A stretch of DNA of 64,000 bases from assembly GCA_034428455.1 (NCBI GenBank), contig DAOUHZ010000152.1:1-64000 (forward strand). The letters are read 5' to 3'. The notes beneath the pieces were generated by a model. The model made no database searches. It was not told where the DNA came from and worked only from the letters and a program-made list of their open reading frames with translations. Both the position numbers and the translations under genes were made by a program. Of this stretch, positions 1 to 7,653 are shown one piece after another. The DNA comes from Bin87 sp034428455 (GTDB taxonomy: Bacteria > Chloroflexota > Dehalococcoidia > Lucifugimonadales > UBA3495). The first letter of the stretch is position 1. Every line of letters begins with the position of its first letter.

Positions 1-86
1 AGGGAGTGGGATTCGAACCCACGATCCCAGTTTCCCAGGATAAGCGCTTAGCAGGCGCCCGCACTAGACCACTATGCGATCCCTCC
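1..86 (-). tRNA. tRNA-Ser (anticodon GCT), 3' end cut by window edge
   Basis: Read on the minus strand, the 5' acceptor strand GGAGGGA starts at 86 and its partner TCCCT runs off the window start. The T arm GTGGG-TTCGAAT-CCCAC is intact. The anticodon stem closes a 7-nt loop CTGCTAA, giving anticodon GCT. A long variable arm between the anticodon and T arms is typical of serine tRNAs. The acceptor 3' end and discriminator base lie outside the window. Confidence 0.95.
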
Positions 87-106
87 CAACCCTTCTGGGT
101 ACTCGT

Positions 107-135
107 ATTATAGCCTATTGTGAAGCGCGTTACAA
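107..135 (-). promoter_or_regulatory. Promoter of tRNA-Ser
   Basis: On the minus strand there is a perfect -10 TATAAT (107-112) and a -35-like TTGTAA (130-135) with a 17-bp spacer. Transcription would start near 100, about 14 nt before the mature tRNA 5' end. This was read by eye; no expression evidence. Confidence 0.65.
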
Positions 136-281
136 ACTTTGACGATGGATCGGACACTCCGGCAATCGGATTTCGCAAGCTTCCGGGGCAACCAAAAAAC
201 GCCGAATGGCCGTACACTGGAATACCGTACCCTTTGTTCCCGGACACGTGGACCGACAGCACGGAAGGAAGGAGAGTGGCG

Positions 282-1937
282 ATGATGCAGCGGCGCATGG
301 TGTTCTTGCTTGGGGCAACGGTGGCAATCGCAACGGTTCTCGCGGCGTTAGCGTGCGGCCAGGATGAGTCCGGAACCGAGCCCAGCGCAGCATCCCTCGC
401 TGAAGCGACGGCGCCCGCTGCTCCCCCGTCCGCCCCGCCAACGTCTACAGCAGCGATTCCATCCACCACAGCCCCCACGGCAGTCGCTCCGCAACCCGAT
501 CCAACGGCGCAACCGACAACGGCATCGGCCACCCCGACGCAACGCGTCGTCTCTGCTACTGCGGCGGCTCCAACCGTCGCACCCACCGAGCCGGCCCTCA
601 CGCAGCCGGCGCCAACTCCCACGCCAAACCCCCAACTCGCCGTGAGCACCGACCTGCAGGCCTACGCCGACGAGCACGCCCACGGGCCGGGTGCAATCTA
701 CGTGGGCGATGCAACGCAGTTGCTCGGCCCGCCGCCTCACCAAAGCCTCATGTTCGGCGTGCCGGAAGCCATCTACCGGCAGGGTTCGGCGGCCGCGGTC
801 CTGGGCTTCGAGCCGGCCGGCATCCCCGACCACCTGTTTATCTACAACAGCGACTACTACCGCGACCTCATCGACAAGGCCAACCTCACCGATCCTACTC
901 CGCTCACCTCTGCCGGCGAGAGCATCAAGATCCAGCACGTGTGCATCGACCGCAACCTGCCCACCTGCACGCTGATCCGGACCTATTGGGCGCCCAATCT
1001 CTGGGAACGCACGGACGGCCAGGTGGAGCTGTCGGTGACATCTTTTGTTGAGTTGGGCCTCGCCGGCCCCGACACCCTGAGCCAAGTGGCCGACGGGTCG
1101 CTGGACATGGTCAACATCTTCACCGGCTACGTGGCCGGAGCCCACCCGTCACTGGAGGTGCAGTCCCTTTGGGGTACGGCCCAGGACTGGCAAACCTCCT
1201 ATTCGGTGCTGGCGGACATGGCGCCCGACATCGACCGGATGCTCCTGGACATCACCGGCGGCAGCCCCGTGCTCAACCGCAACTGGTTCGCCGGCTCCGA
1301 CCAGTGGTTCTTCAGCAACCAGCCATTGCGCTCCACTGGCGATTTCGAAGGTCAGCAAATCCGCACCCATTCAGCGTCCATGTCCGACTTCATCCGGGGC
1401 ATGGGCGGCGAGCCGGTCGAACTCAGCGTCGGGGAACTGTACACCGCCCTGCAAATCGGCGCCGTGGACGCGGCAGTGACCACCCTGCTGCTGGGCGTGA
1501 CCGGCAGCTTGTACGAGGTATCCGACCACATCGCCGGCCCGGTGATCGGCTTCGGCTACACCAACAACGTGATCAACCAAGACGTATGGGACGGCATCCC
1601 GGAAGACCTCCAGCAGATCATTATCGAGGAAGGCGCGAAGGCTGAGCTGGAAGCCCTGCGCCTCGCTCCCTTCCAGAATTTCATCGCCCTGGAAGCGGCG
1701 CAGGATAGAGGTCTGGAGGCTGCGCCGTTCTCAACTGAAGTGCAGGAGCACATCCAGACAGTCGTGCTGCCGGAGCACGTCATCCCCGGCTGGCTGCGTC
1801 GGCTGGGTTATCCGGGCAGCGGCGCGAACGCCGTGGCCATCTACAACGCGAAATCCGCCCCGTACACGGGCCTGATGATCGCGCCCGACGGCTCCGTAGA
1901 GCAAGTGCCGATCACCAAGGGGCGGCGGGCCCGATAA
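282..1937 (+). CDS. TRAP-type (DctP-family) solute-binding lipoprotein
   Basis: Extracytoplasmic substrate-binding protein of a tripartite ATP-independent periplasmic transporter; such proteins bind carboxylates or similar solutes. The start at 282 (a second ATG is at 285) was chosen because GGAAGGAAGGAG lies just upstream and the protein then opens with a short basic segment, a hydrophobic helix and a lipobox-like end at Cys25 (ALA-C). The open frame upstream to 120 is unlikely to be translated. A Thr/Pro/Ala-rich linker of roughly 120 residues follows, making the protein (551 aa) much longer than usual DctP proteins (about 330). The C-terminal half shows the DctP pattern, including the segment around FEGQQIRTHSASM. 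No DctQ/DctM membrane subunits are in the window, so the partner is unknown. Confidence 0.8.
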   Translation: MMQRRMVFLLGATVAIATVLAALACGQDESGTEPSAASLAEATAPAAPPSAPPTSTAAIPSTTAPTAVAPQPDPTAQPTTASATPTQRVVSATAAAPTVAPTEPALTQPAPTPTPNPQLAVSTDLQAYADEHAHGPGAIYVGDATQLLGPPPHQSLMFGVPEAIYRQGSAAAVLGFEPAGIPDHLFIYNSDYYRDLIDKANLTDPTPLTSAGESIKIQHVCIDRNLPTCTLIRTYWAPNLWERTDGQVELSVTSFVELGLAGPDTLSQVADGSLDMVNIFTGYVAGAHPSLEVQSLWGTAQDWQTSYSVLADMAPDIDRMLLDITGGSPVLNRNWFAGSDQWFFSNQPLRSTGDFEGQQIRTHSASMSDFIRGMGGEPVELSVGELYTALQIGAVDAAVTTLLLGVTGSLYEVSDHIAGPVIGFGYTNNVINQDVWDGIPEDLQQIIIEEGAKAELEALRLAPFQNFIALEAAQDRGLEAAPFSTEVQEHIQTVVLPEHVIPGWLRRLGYPGSGANAVAIYNAKSAPYTGLMIAPDGSVEQVPITKGRRAR

Positions 1938-1938
1938 C

Positions 1939-1954
1939 TCACGCCGGCGCGTGA
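1939..1954. terminator. Small hairpin after the TRAP binding-protein gene
   Basis: TCACGC and GCGTGA form a 6-bp stem around CGGC immediately after the stop codon. There is no T-tract, so termination is only a possibility. Confidence 0.3.
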
Positions 1955-2011
1955 CCTCGATCCGGCTGCGTTAAATCATCAACCCAGCGTTTTGCGATAT
2001 TACAGGCCGAG

Positions 2012-2040
2012 TTTGCATCGTCAATCTTTATGTGTATAAT
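2012..2040 (+). promoter_or_regulatory. Promoter of phaQ, probably giving a leaderless mRNA
   Basis: The -35 TTTGCA (2012-2017) and perfect -10 TATAAT (2035-2040) are separated by 17 bp. The expected transcription start, 6-7 nt after the -10, falls on 2046-2047, which is the A of the phaQ ATG. No Shine-Dalgarno sequence lies before that ATG, which fits leaderless translation. Confidence 0.75.
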
Positions 2041-2047
2041 ACACATA
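2029..2047. promoter_or_regulatory. Perfect palindrome, likely PhaQ/PadR operator
   Basis: TATGTGTAT and ATACACATA are 9-bp perfect arms around a single A (2038). The palindrome covers the -10 box and the expected start site. It contains ATGT and ACAT half-sites spaced by 9 nt, close to the ATGT-N8-ACAT pattern known for PadR-family operators. Binding here would block RNA polymerase, so autorepression is the natural reading. Confidence 0.75.
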
Positions 2048-2463
2048 TGGTTAGCCCTGATCCTCTCGGCAGCCGCCGGTTGCCCAGGAACTTTCTCACC
2101 CCGTGGGTCTTGCTGGTGCTCAAGCAATGGAGCCTCCACGGCTACCTCATCATGCAGCAGCTCAACAGCATGGGGTTTGCCGAGGTCGACCACCCCACCC
2201 TCTACCGCGAACTGCGCCGCCTGGAAAAAGAAGGGCACGTCACATCCGAATGGCAGACCGACGGCAGCGGCCCGGCCAAGCGCGTGTACAGCATCACCGA
2301 GGCCGGCGAGCAGATGCTGCTGGGATGGTCCGAGGTGGTGTCCGGCTACCAGCGCATGATCGCCGGTTTCTTCGACCTGTACGCCCAGGCATTCGGCATG
2401 GCTCCGCCCTCAACCGGATCCGACGCGGCTGCTGAAGATGAAATCAACGACAACGTAACCTGA
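2047..2463 (+). CDS. phaQ: PadR-family regulator, PhaQ-like PHB-responsive repressor
   Basis: A 138-aa winged-helix protein. The segment from about residue 12 (RNFLTPWVLLVLKQWSLHGY) through the recognition helix (HPTLYRELRRLEKEG) and the wing is PadR-like. It resembles the Bacillus PhaQ subgroup, which represses phaQ and phaP and is released by polyhydroxybutyrate. The family assignment rests on recalled sequence patterns plus position directly upstream of a phasin-like gene and a PHA synthase. The start at 2047 is set by the -10 box, which leaves no room for an upstream start. A palindromic operator overlaps its promoter. Confidence 0.82.
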   Translation: MVSPDPLGSRRLPRNFLTPWVLLVLKQWSLHGYLIMQQLNSMGFAEVDHPTLYRELRRLEKEGHVTSEWQTDGSGPAKRVYSITEAGEQMLLGWSEVVSGYQRMIAGFFDLYAQAFGMAPPSTGSDAAAEDEINDNVT

Positions 2464-2527
2464 CCGAAATCAATTCGTAACCAATCGGCCCTACCTTATG
2501 GGCTAGAACCTTCAGGAGGATCACAAC

Positions 2528-3031
2528 GTGGCAGCCACCGTAACCGAATGCGCGCAAGAGATGGTAAAGGCTTACAACCAGATGGTGTCCCAGGGCTTTG
2601 CCGCCGCACGAGTGGGTTGGGAACAATCCGCCGCAGCCACCAACTCGATGACCGAAGCCTTCCAGACCGAGCAGACCGCAGCGGGCAAGATCTGGGAAGA
2701 ATCCATCGGCCGCGCCCGTGAGCGCACCGAGAAGATGGCGGAACTCACCCGGGCTTTCGCCGCCGCTCCCAACGCTGGCGTCAGCCCTGAGACTAAGGAC
2801 ATGATCGACGCCATCGTCGCCGGCGACCAGGAGTATTTCCGTGCCTGCGCCGAGTACGTCCAGGACGTGGAAAAGCGCCGCGCCGAGTTGACCGCCACCA
2901 TGCTGAAGGCCAACACTGACCTCGCGTCCGCCGGCCAGGAAATGGTCGAGAGCGCCATGAACTACGGCCGGGCCTACATGGACTGGTCCTTCGCCGTGGG
3001 CCGGGGCTCGACTCCCACGGCGGCCTTCTAA
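2528..3031 (+). CDS. phaP: Phasin-like PHA granule-associated protein
   Basis: A 167-aa, Ala/Glu/Lys-rich, almost wholly alpha-helical protein with no signal peptide, as expected for a phasin coating PHA granules. The GTG start at 2528 is supported by AGGAGG at 2514-2519 with 8-nt spacing. The gene sits between the PhaQ-like repressor and phaC, the usual place for phaP. There are no catalytic motifs. The call depends on composition and context, since phasins diverge strongly. It may be co-transcribed with phaQ (64-nt gap). Confidence 0.65.
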   Translation: MAATVTECAQEMVKAYNQMVSQGFAAARVGWEQSAAATNSMTEAFQTEQTAAGKIWEESIGRARERTEKMAELTRAFAAAPNAGVSPETKDMIDAIVAGDQEYFRACAEYVQDVEKRRAELTATMLKANTDLASAGQEMVESAMNYGRAYMDWSFAVGRGSTPTAAF

Positions 3032-3065
3032 TCGCACCCTTATTAACGGCAACCCACGGCTCACA

Positions 3066-3191
3066 CGTACTCAGTTTGACCTGAACTGTCGTCGCGGGCG
3101 CAGCGCGGCAATCTCGTTACCGGAAGCGCCATTCTTCGGTCAACGAGATAGCCACGTCGCCACGCTCCTCGCGATGACAAACCGGGTACGC
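3066..3191. repeat. Dispersed palindromic repeat, family 2, copy a
   Basis: An imperfect inverted repeat of about 125 bp: a GCGTAC-type outer end, GCGCAGCGCGGCAATCTCGT, a variable loop, then ACGAGAT...CGCTCCTCGCGATGACAAA and GGGTACGC. Three other full copies lie at 29773, 36289 and 43984. It occupies the phaP-phaC gap and could form a long cruciform or RNA hairpin. Confidence 0.85.
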
Positions 3192-3217
3192 TTCGGCAAT
3201 CGACAGGAGACACAGAC

Positions 3218-4294
3218 GTGGTCAACTCGACCGAATACGCATCCCAATTCCAGCAGGAAGCGCAGCAGCAGTGGCAACGCTTCCAGGCCATGTTCGACGC
3301 CTTTGTCGTCAACCCGGCCGACCCGCCCGCCGAGGTGACACCCTACGAAGTCATCTGGAAGCGCGGCAACACCCGCCTCCTCCGTTACGGCTCTCGGGAA
3401 CGGGAGACCCTGGGCCTGCCCTACCTGATCGTGCCCTGGCTGGGCATCAGCCGGACTTACGTCCTGGACCTGCTCCCCGGCAACAGCATGATCGAGTACC
3501 TGGTTAACCACGGACACGACGTGTTCCTGCTGGATTGGGGCGTGATCGGCGAAGAGGACCGGGAGCTTGGCTTTGAAGAGGGCGTCTACAAGATCATCCC
3601 CCGCGCCATTGAACGCGCCCTGGAAGCTTCCGGCGCCAGCGAGATCACGCTGAACGGCATCTGCCTGGGCGGAACCCTGAGCGCCGCCTACCTGGCCCTG
3701 CATCCCGACGCTCCGGTGCGCAACTTCGTGTCCGTGGTGGCGCCCATCGACTTCGAGCACGGCGGCATGTTCCGCACCTGGCTTGACGAGCGTTACTTCC
3801 CCGCCGACCTGATCGTCGAGCACTACGGCAGCCTGCCGTCGGTCCTGATGAACACCGGGTTCAAGATGCTCCGGCCCACCCTGGAGGCCCAGGCCATGGC
3901 CGGCCTGTGGTCCAACGCCACCCGCCCCGGCTACATCGAAAGCTACAAGGCCATGAGCCGCTGGGCCAACGACTTTGTCGCCATGCCCGGCCGGTTCTTC
4001 CGCCAGCTGTCCAAGAACCTGTATGGCCAGAACCAGATGATCCGCGGAGAGTTCCTCATCAACGGCCAAACCGTCAACCTGTCGCGGATCCGCCAGCCCC
4101 TGCTGGTGGCGGCCGCCAGCCAGGACTACATCGTTCCGGCCCCCGCCGCGAGGAGCCTAATGGACGTGGTTGCCAGCGAGGACAAGGAGTTCGTGGAGCT
4201 CCCCGGCGGGCACATCTCCGTCTTCTCCGGCCGGCAGGCCCACCAGACCCTCTGGCCCAAGATCGACGAGTGGGTCTCGGCCCGGTCCAACTGA
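3218..4294 (+). CDS. phaC: Class III poly(3-hydroxyalkanoate) synthase catalytic subunit PhaC
   Basis: Polymerises (R)-3-hydroxyacyl-CoA into PHA, with the chain carried on an active-site Cys. The 358-aa length matches class III enzymes (about 355), not the 560-590 of class I/II. The lipase-like box GICLG at 147-151 supplies nucleophile Cys149. Asp303 (SQDYIVP) and His332 (GGHISVFSG) complete the triad at nearly the positions known for the Allochromatium enzyme (C149, D302, H331). The GTG start has AGGAG at 3205-3209. A PhaE-like subunit follows after 44 nt. Very secure. Confidence 0.96.
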   Translation: MVNSTEYASQFQQEAQQQWQRFQAMFDAFVVNPADPPAEVTPYEVIWKRGNTRLLRYGSRERETLGLPYLIVPWLGISRTYVLDLLPGNSMIEYLVNHGHDVFLLDWGVIGEEDRELGFEEGVYKIIPRAIERALEASGASEITLNGICLGGTLSAAYLALHPDAPVRNFVSVVAPIDFEHGGMFRTWLDERYFPADLIVEHYGSLPSVLMNTGFKMLRPTLEAQAMAGLWSNATRPGYIESYKAMSRWANDFVAMPGRFFRQLSKNLYGQNQMIRGEFLINGQTVNLSRIRQPLLVAAASQDYIVPAPAARSLMDVVASEDKEFVELPGGHISVFSGRQAHQTLWPKIDEWVSARSN

Positions 4295-4338
4295 ACGCAG
4301 CAACCCTCGACGTAAACAGCACCTGTGGAGCGCCACCG

Positions 4339-5052
4339 ATGACCACCGCCGACAACGGCTCCAACCAAAACAGCGCCAGCGCCTTCTTTGAGGCGTGGCA
4401 GGACATGATCCGCAAATCCACCGAAGCCTGGTCGCAGGCCGCCGCCGGATTCGGCGGATTCACTCCTCCAAACCCGGGCGCGACGCCCTTCGGATCGTTC
4501 CCCTTTGGCGGCTTCCCCTTCGGGTTCCCGCCGGGTACGGGCGCGCCGGGATCCGCTCCCTTCGCCCCGCCGTTCAACCCGGCCGACTTCATGCAGATGT
4601 GGCAGCGGATGTTCGAGACCTGGCAGTCCCAATGGCTGAACAGCCAGGCCGGCGAAACCCAGCCGCCGTCTATTGAAGAAGCTCAACGCCAGTGGGCCCG
4701 CTACCTGGAGTCCATGGCTTCCACCTTCTCCGAGGTGATGAGCACTGAGGAGTTTTCCCAGGCGCTGGGCAAGTACATGGAACAGGGTCTGGCGTGGCAG
4801 GAACGGACCGCAAAGCAGGTCAATCCGCAGATCAACGCCATGCTGCGCGCGTACAACTTGCCCTCCCGCAGCCAGATGGACCGGATGTTTGCCCGGATCA
4901 TCGGCATGGAGGAAAAGCTGGACGATCTCGAGGACGAGGTCCGCAAGCTCCGCAGCGAGCTGAGCGCATCCCGGCGTCCCCAGTCGTCCCGCTCCCGCTC
5001 CGCCCGGGCATCCGCAACACCCGCGGCTGACGACCAGGGAGAACCGGCCTGA
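4339..5052 (+). CDS. phaE: PhaE-like subunit of class III PHA synthase
   Basis: A 237-aa helical protein following phaC. A Gly/Phe/Pro-rich stretch lies near residues 38-75, then helices rich in Trp/Gln. The C-terminal motif NLPSRSQMDRMFARI is followed by a coiled coil (EEKLDDLEDEVRKLRSEL) and a Ser/Arg-rich basic tail. An NLPSR segment before a terminal coiled coil is typical of PhaE, and related to PhaR. It is shorter than many PhaE proteins (about 350). In class III synthases this subunit is needed for PhaC activity. A weak ribosome site (TGGAG) precedes the ATG. Confidence 0.8.
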   Translation: MTTADNGSNQNSASAFFEAWQDMIRKSTEAWSQAAAGFGGFTPPNPGATPFGSFPFGGFPFGFPPGTGAPGSAPFAPPFNPADFMQMWQRMFETWQSQWLNSQAGETQPPSIEEAQRQWARYLESMASTFSEVMSTEEFSQALGKYMEQGLAWQERTAKQVNPQINAMLRAYNLPSRSQMDRMFARIIGMEEKLDDLEDEVRKLRSELSASRRPQSSRSRSARASATPAADDQGEPA

Positions 5053-5099
5053 CCCCGAACCCACAGCCACATACCCGACCGTAGCCACAGGAGGCACAA

Positions 5100-5843
5100 A
5101 TGAAACTGGAAGGACGTACAGCCCTCGTCACCGGCGCCTCCCGCGGCATTGGACGCGCCATCGCCCTGGCCCTGGCGGAAGAAGGGGCCGACGTGGCCAT
5201 CAACTACGTCTCCAACGAGGCCGCCGCGGCCGCCGTCGTGGAAGAGGTCCAGGCCCTGGGACGCAAGGGCGTCCTGGCCCGCGCCGACGTCGGGGACTTT
5301 CCCGACACCTACGCCATGGCTCACTCCGTGCTCAGGGAGTTCGGCCATATCGACATCCTGGTGAACAACGCCGGCGTGACCTCCGACAAGACCTTCGTCA
5401 ACATGGACCATTCCACCTGGCGCAAGGTGCTGGCCATCAACCTCGACGGCGTCTTCAACTGCACCAAGGTCTGCATCGACCAGATGGTGGAGCAGAACTA
5501 CGGCCGCGTGGTGAACATCACCTCGGTAATCGGACAGATCGGAAACTTCGGCTAGGCCAACTACGCCGCGTCCAAGGCCGGCGTCGCCGCCATGACCAAG
5601 ACGCTGGCCAAGGAACTGGCCAGCAAGGGCATCACCGTCAACGCCGTGGCCCCCGGTTTCATCGAGACGGAAATGGTGTCGTCCATACCCGAAAACATCC
5701 AGGACCGCCTGCTCAGCCAGATACCCCTGCGGCGTTTCGGCAAGGCCGAAGAGGTCGCCCAGATGGTGGTATTCCTCTGCTCCCTCGAGGGCGACTACGT
5801 CACCGGCGCGGAACTGGAAGTGAACGGCGGGTTGTTCATGTAG
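5100..5843 (+). pseudogene. phaB: Acetoacetyl-CoA reductase PhaB / SDR, interrupted by an in-frame TAG
   Basis: An NAD(P)H-dependent short-chain dehydrogenase expected to make (R)-3-hydroxybutyryl-CoA for PhaC. The frame runs from 5100 to 5843 (247 residues if read through) with one amber codon at 5553-5555, codon 152. Before it are the cofactor motif TGASRGIGR, NNAG and catalytic Ser (NITSVIG). Directly after it come ANYAASKAG with catalytic Tyr155 and Lys159. The family normally has Gln here (GNFGQANYAASKAG), so one C-to-T change of CAG explains it. Everything downstream is intact in the same frame, to VTGAELEVNGGLFM. The mutation is very recent, or a sequencing error, or suppressed. A Shine-Dalgarno CAGGAGG precedes the ATG. 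Confidence 0.88.
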
Positions 5844-6179
5844 CGATCGTCGGTGTCGTGGTTCCGCCAAATGTGAGACGGGTCTGGCGCCGGTCACGCA
5901 GCTCACATCTGGAGGAAATTTCGCTACTCCGATTCCACGGCTGGCGCGTCGGACATTGACCGATTGTCCAACGGATTTCGTAATCATTCCAAACGCCTGA
6001 AATTCCGGGTATTTCCGGTTTCTTGAGGTTCACCGGCGTCCGAGAACTTGCCCGGGACGGGCGTTGCGGAGCCGGGCGAAAATCGCCGTATCAGGCTCTG
6101 TAACGGGATTTTCGCTTTTCGCGTATAACATCCCGAGTTACCCCCGACGCTCCAGATACGCCAGAGGAGGACCTCTACT
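5844..6179. other. Intergenic region after phaB, no gene seen
   Basis: 336 bp with no supported coding frame. It holds the left copy of a flanking inverted repeat (5912-5935), a possible -10 TATAAC (6124-6129) without a convincing -35, and a strong ribosome site AGAGGAGG (6163-6170) for the next gene. No T-tract terminator was seen for the PHA genes. Confidence 0.5.
5912..5935 (+). repeat. Left copy of a 19-bp inverted repeat flanking 5.9-7.6 kb
   Basis: GAGGAAATTTCGCTACTCC (5912-5930) matches the reverse complement of 7571-7589 at 18 of 19 positions. The match continues as GATTC after a one-base gap. The two copies enclose about 1.65 kb of atypical sequence. Confidence 0.6.
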
Positions 6180-6965
6180 ATGCATCCGACTTTGGTTCTC
6201 CAAGCCTTTGGGGAACTTTCACCAGACACTGCCAGCGCGGGCGTGGACTCCGTGGAGGAGGACCTCTACAGCGTTTTCAACGCCCGTGCTGAAATGATGG
6301 GCTGGTCCATGACCAACAGTATGACGACTACGATCGACGGACGTGGACGGACGACGCGGTCAACAGTAACGCCCCGACCGCCATACCGTCTCCTGTGGGG
6401 TATGAACGAGGCGGAACTGACTCCGGAGGCCAAAGGAGCGCAGATCGGATGGGTACAGGTCGGACTGAAAGAAGGTATTGCCAATCCCGCGGTGGTGTTA
6501 CCTCCACTGGTCCAGTGCTTCGATGACGCGCTCCGGCGTTTCGGGGCCTTGGAGCTGTCCAGTCTACAGGTGGTAGCATTCGACCTGGAACCAGGACATG
6601 GGACGCTAGAAAACGGCGTTGCCGACAGGGGGACCCCTGGCGAGAATTTCTTCAACCTTGGCTCCAAATCGAAAGTGGATGCGGTGGTCGCTTTTGACCA
6701 GGAGATGTTCGGCGGTCATACGGTGGCCGACATGCAGTATGTGGGATACGACTGGCAGCCAGTCCCAGTACCTGATGGAGATCAAATCCACTGGCCGGCA
6801 GATATGCGGGGTACCCTGACGCCCTCGGATCTCGGCCTATCGGTCTCGCTGCCAGAGTGGACAGCTGGCAGCGTGGGGCGGGAGCTCGCACTGGTCATAC
6901 GTGCGACGCACGATTTGGCGCAGGATGCCAGGAACTTCGCAGTTCGAATAACCCGTAACGGGTAG
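6180..6965 (+). CDS. Hypothetical protein of unknown function
   Basis: A 261-aa protein that I do not recognise. The ATG at 6180 has an excellent ribosome site AGAGGAGG ending 9 nt before it. There is no signal peptide or membrane segment. Charged N-terminal residues are followed by a mixed region with several aromatic and Gly-rich turns (for example HGTLENGVADRG and VADMQYVGYDWQPVPVPDG), which suggests a soluble beta-rich fold. Base composition looks less GC-rich than the flanking genes. The string GAGGAGGACCTCTAC occurs both at the ribosome site and inside the gene near 6255. No operon partner is clear. It lies inside the segment bounded by inverted repeats, so it may be acquired DNA. Confidence 0.6.
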   Translation: MHPTLVLQAFGELSPDTASAGVDSVEEDLYSVFNARAEMMGWSMTNSMTTTIDGRGRTTRSTVTPRPPYRLLWGMNEAELTPEAKGAQIGWVQVGLKEGIANPAVVLPPLVQCFDDALRRFGALELSSLQVVAFDLEPGHGTLENGVADRGTPGENFFNLGSKSKVDAVVAFDQEMFGGHTVADMQYVGYDWQPVPVPDGDQIHWPADMRGTLTPSDLGLSVSLPEWTAGSVGRELALVIRATHDLAQDARNFAVRITRNG

Positions 6966-7016
6966 TTGGCGGAGGCGGAGCATGGTTCCCCGTGCCAGCG
7001 CAGGGCATGGATGGTA

Positions 7017-7039
7017 CTTGATAATTGATACTTATCAAG
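7017..7039. repeat. Perfect inverted repeat, operator- or hairpin-like
   Basis: CTTGATAA and TTATCAAG are separated by 7 nt (TTGATAC). The element lies 52 bp after the stop of the 6180-6965 gene and is AT-rich in a GC-rich genome. There is no T-tract, so a protein-binding site is as likely as a terminator. Confidence 0.55.
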
Positions 7040-7570
7040 CGCAATGGGAGGAGAACCGCCGCCCCTATCGCCAGCGGTGGCTACCGCCTCAAGGGCAGCC
7101 GGCAGGACACCACCTCGGCTTCCCTAGACGAACCGGACGACGCTTAGATCAACGGCAGCTGCGGCCTCACGCAGACCCCCATCGCCTCACCACCAGTCAT
7201 AGCCATGACGTCAGGCATCATCCAGGTGGTACAACATTCCGCCGCTCCGCTGGCATGTTTTGCCAACGCCTTTGACACCACGACCTGTTCCGACGCAGCC
7301 GGCCACCACCGACGACGGGGCGGCTACTCTTGTTACCAGCGCCAGATGCCAAAATTGTCATAGGCAGAGCGGACTCGCGGTAACTACTGGCGTACTCCAA
7401 GTAGCAGTGTCCTAATCCTGCGCCTCCTAAACAGAGGTCCGCGGCCCGGCGCCTCGGGTGACGAGCGATCTAAACGTCACCGGGACTGACGGTACTACTG
7501 TGGTCGGCTCAACGCAGTGACGAGATTCGTAGAAAGTTTGGCTACTTTCAGCTACTCTCCATCCGAATCT

Positions 7571-7589
7571 GGAGTAGCGAAATTTTCTC
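7571..7589 (-). repeat. Right copy of the flanking inverted repeat
   Basis: The reverse complement, GAGAAAATTTCGCTACTCC, matches 5912-5930 with a single difference. GATTC follows after one extra base. Confidence 0.6.
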
Positions 7590-7653
7590 TCATATCTGGG
7601 TATTTGCCCCCATAGCGCAGCGCTGGTAACCTGACCCATCGCAGGAGTTCCCC

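Larger units (their letters stand above)
6966..7653. other. Gene-poor, probably degraded region
   Basis: 688 bp without a convincing gene. An open frame at 6982-7275 has unnatural Arg/His/Pro-rich composition and no ribosome site. A different frame reads PIASGGYRLKGSR, then a stop, then INGSCGLTQTPIASPP, which looks like a decayed secreted or repeat protein but cannot be assigned. An 8-bp-arm palindrome (7017-7039) and the right flanking repeat (7571-7589) are the only clear structures. Confidence 0.5.

Noticed and set aside
348..1145. 265-codon open frame antisense to the TRAP lipoprotein gene
   Set aside because: Low-complexity Arg/Gly sequence mirroring the Pro/Ala linker; no ribosome site.
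3061..3312. 83-codon minus-strand open frame before phaC
   Set aside because: Composed of the family-2 repeat and the antisense of the phaC start.
5100..5843. phaB stop read as genome-wide amber recoding
   Set aside because: Essential genes in the window (fusA, rplC, adk and others) end in TAG, so TAG works as a stop here.
6982..7275. 97-codon open frame after the orphan gene
   Set aside because: Arg/His/Pro-rich, unlike a folded protein, and without a ribosome site; treated as part of the degraded region.
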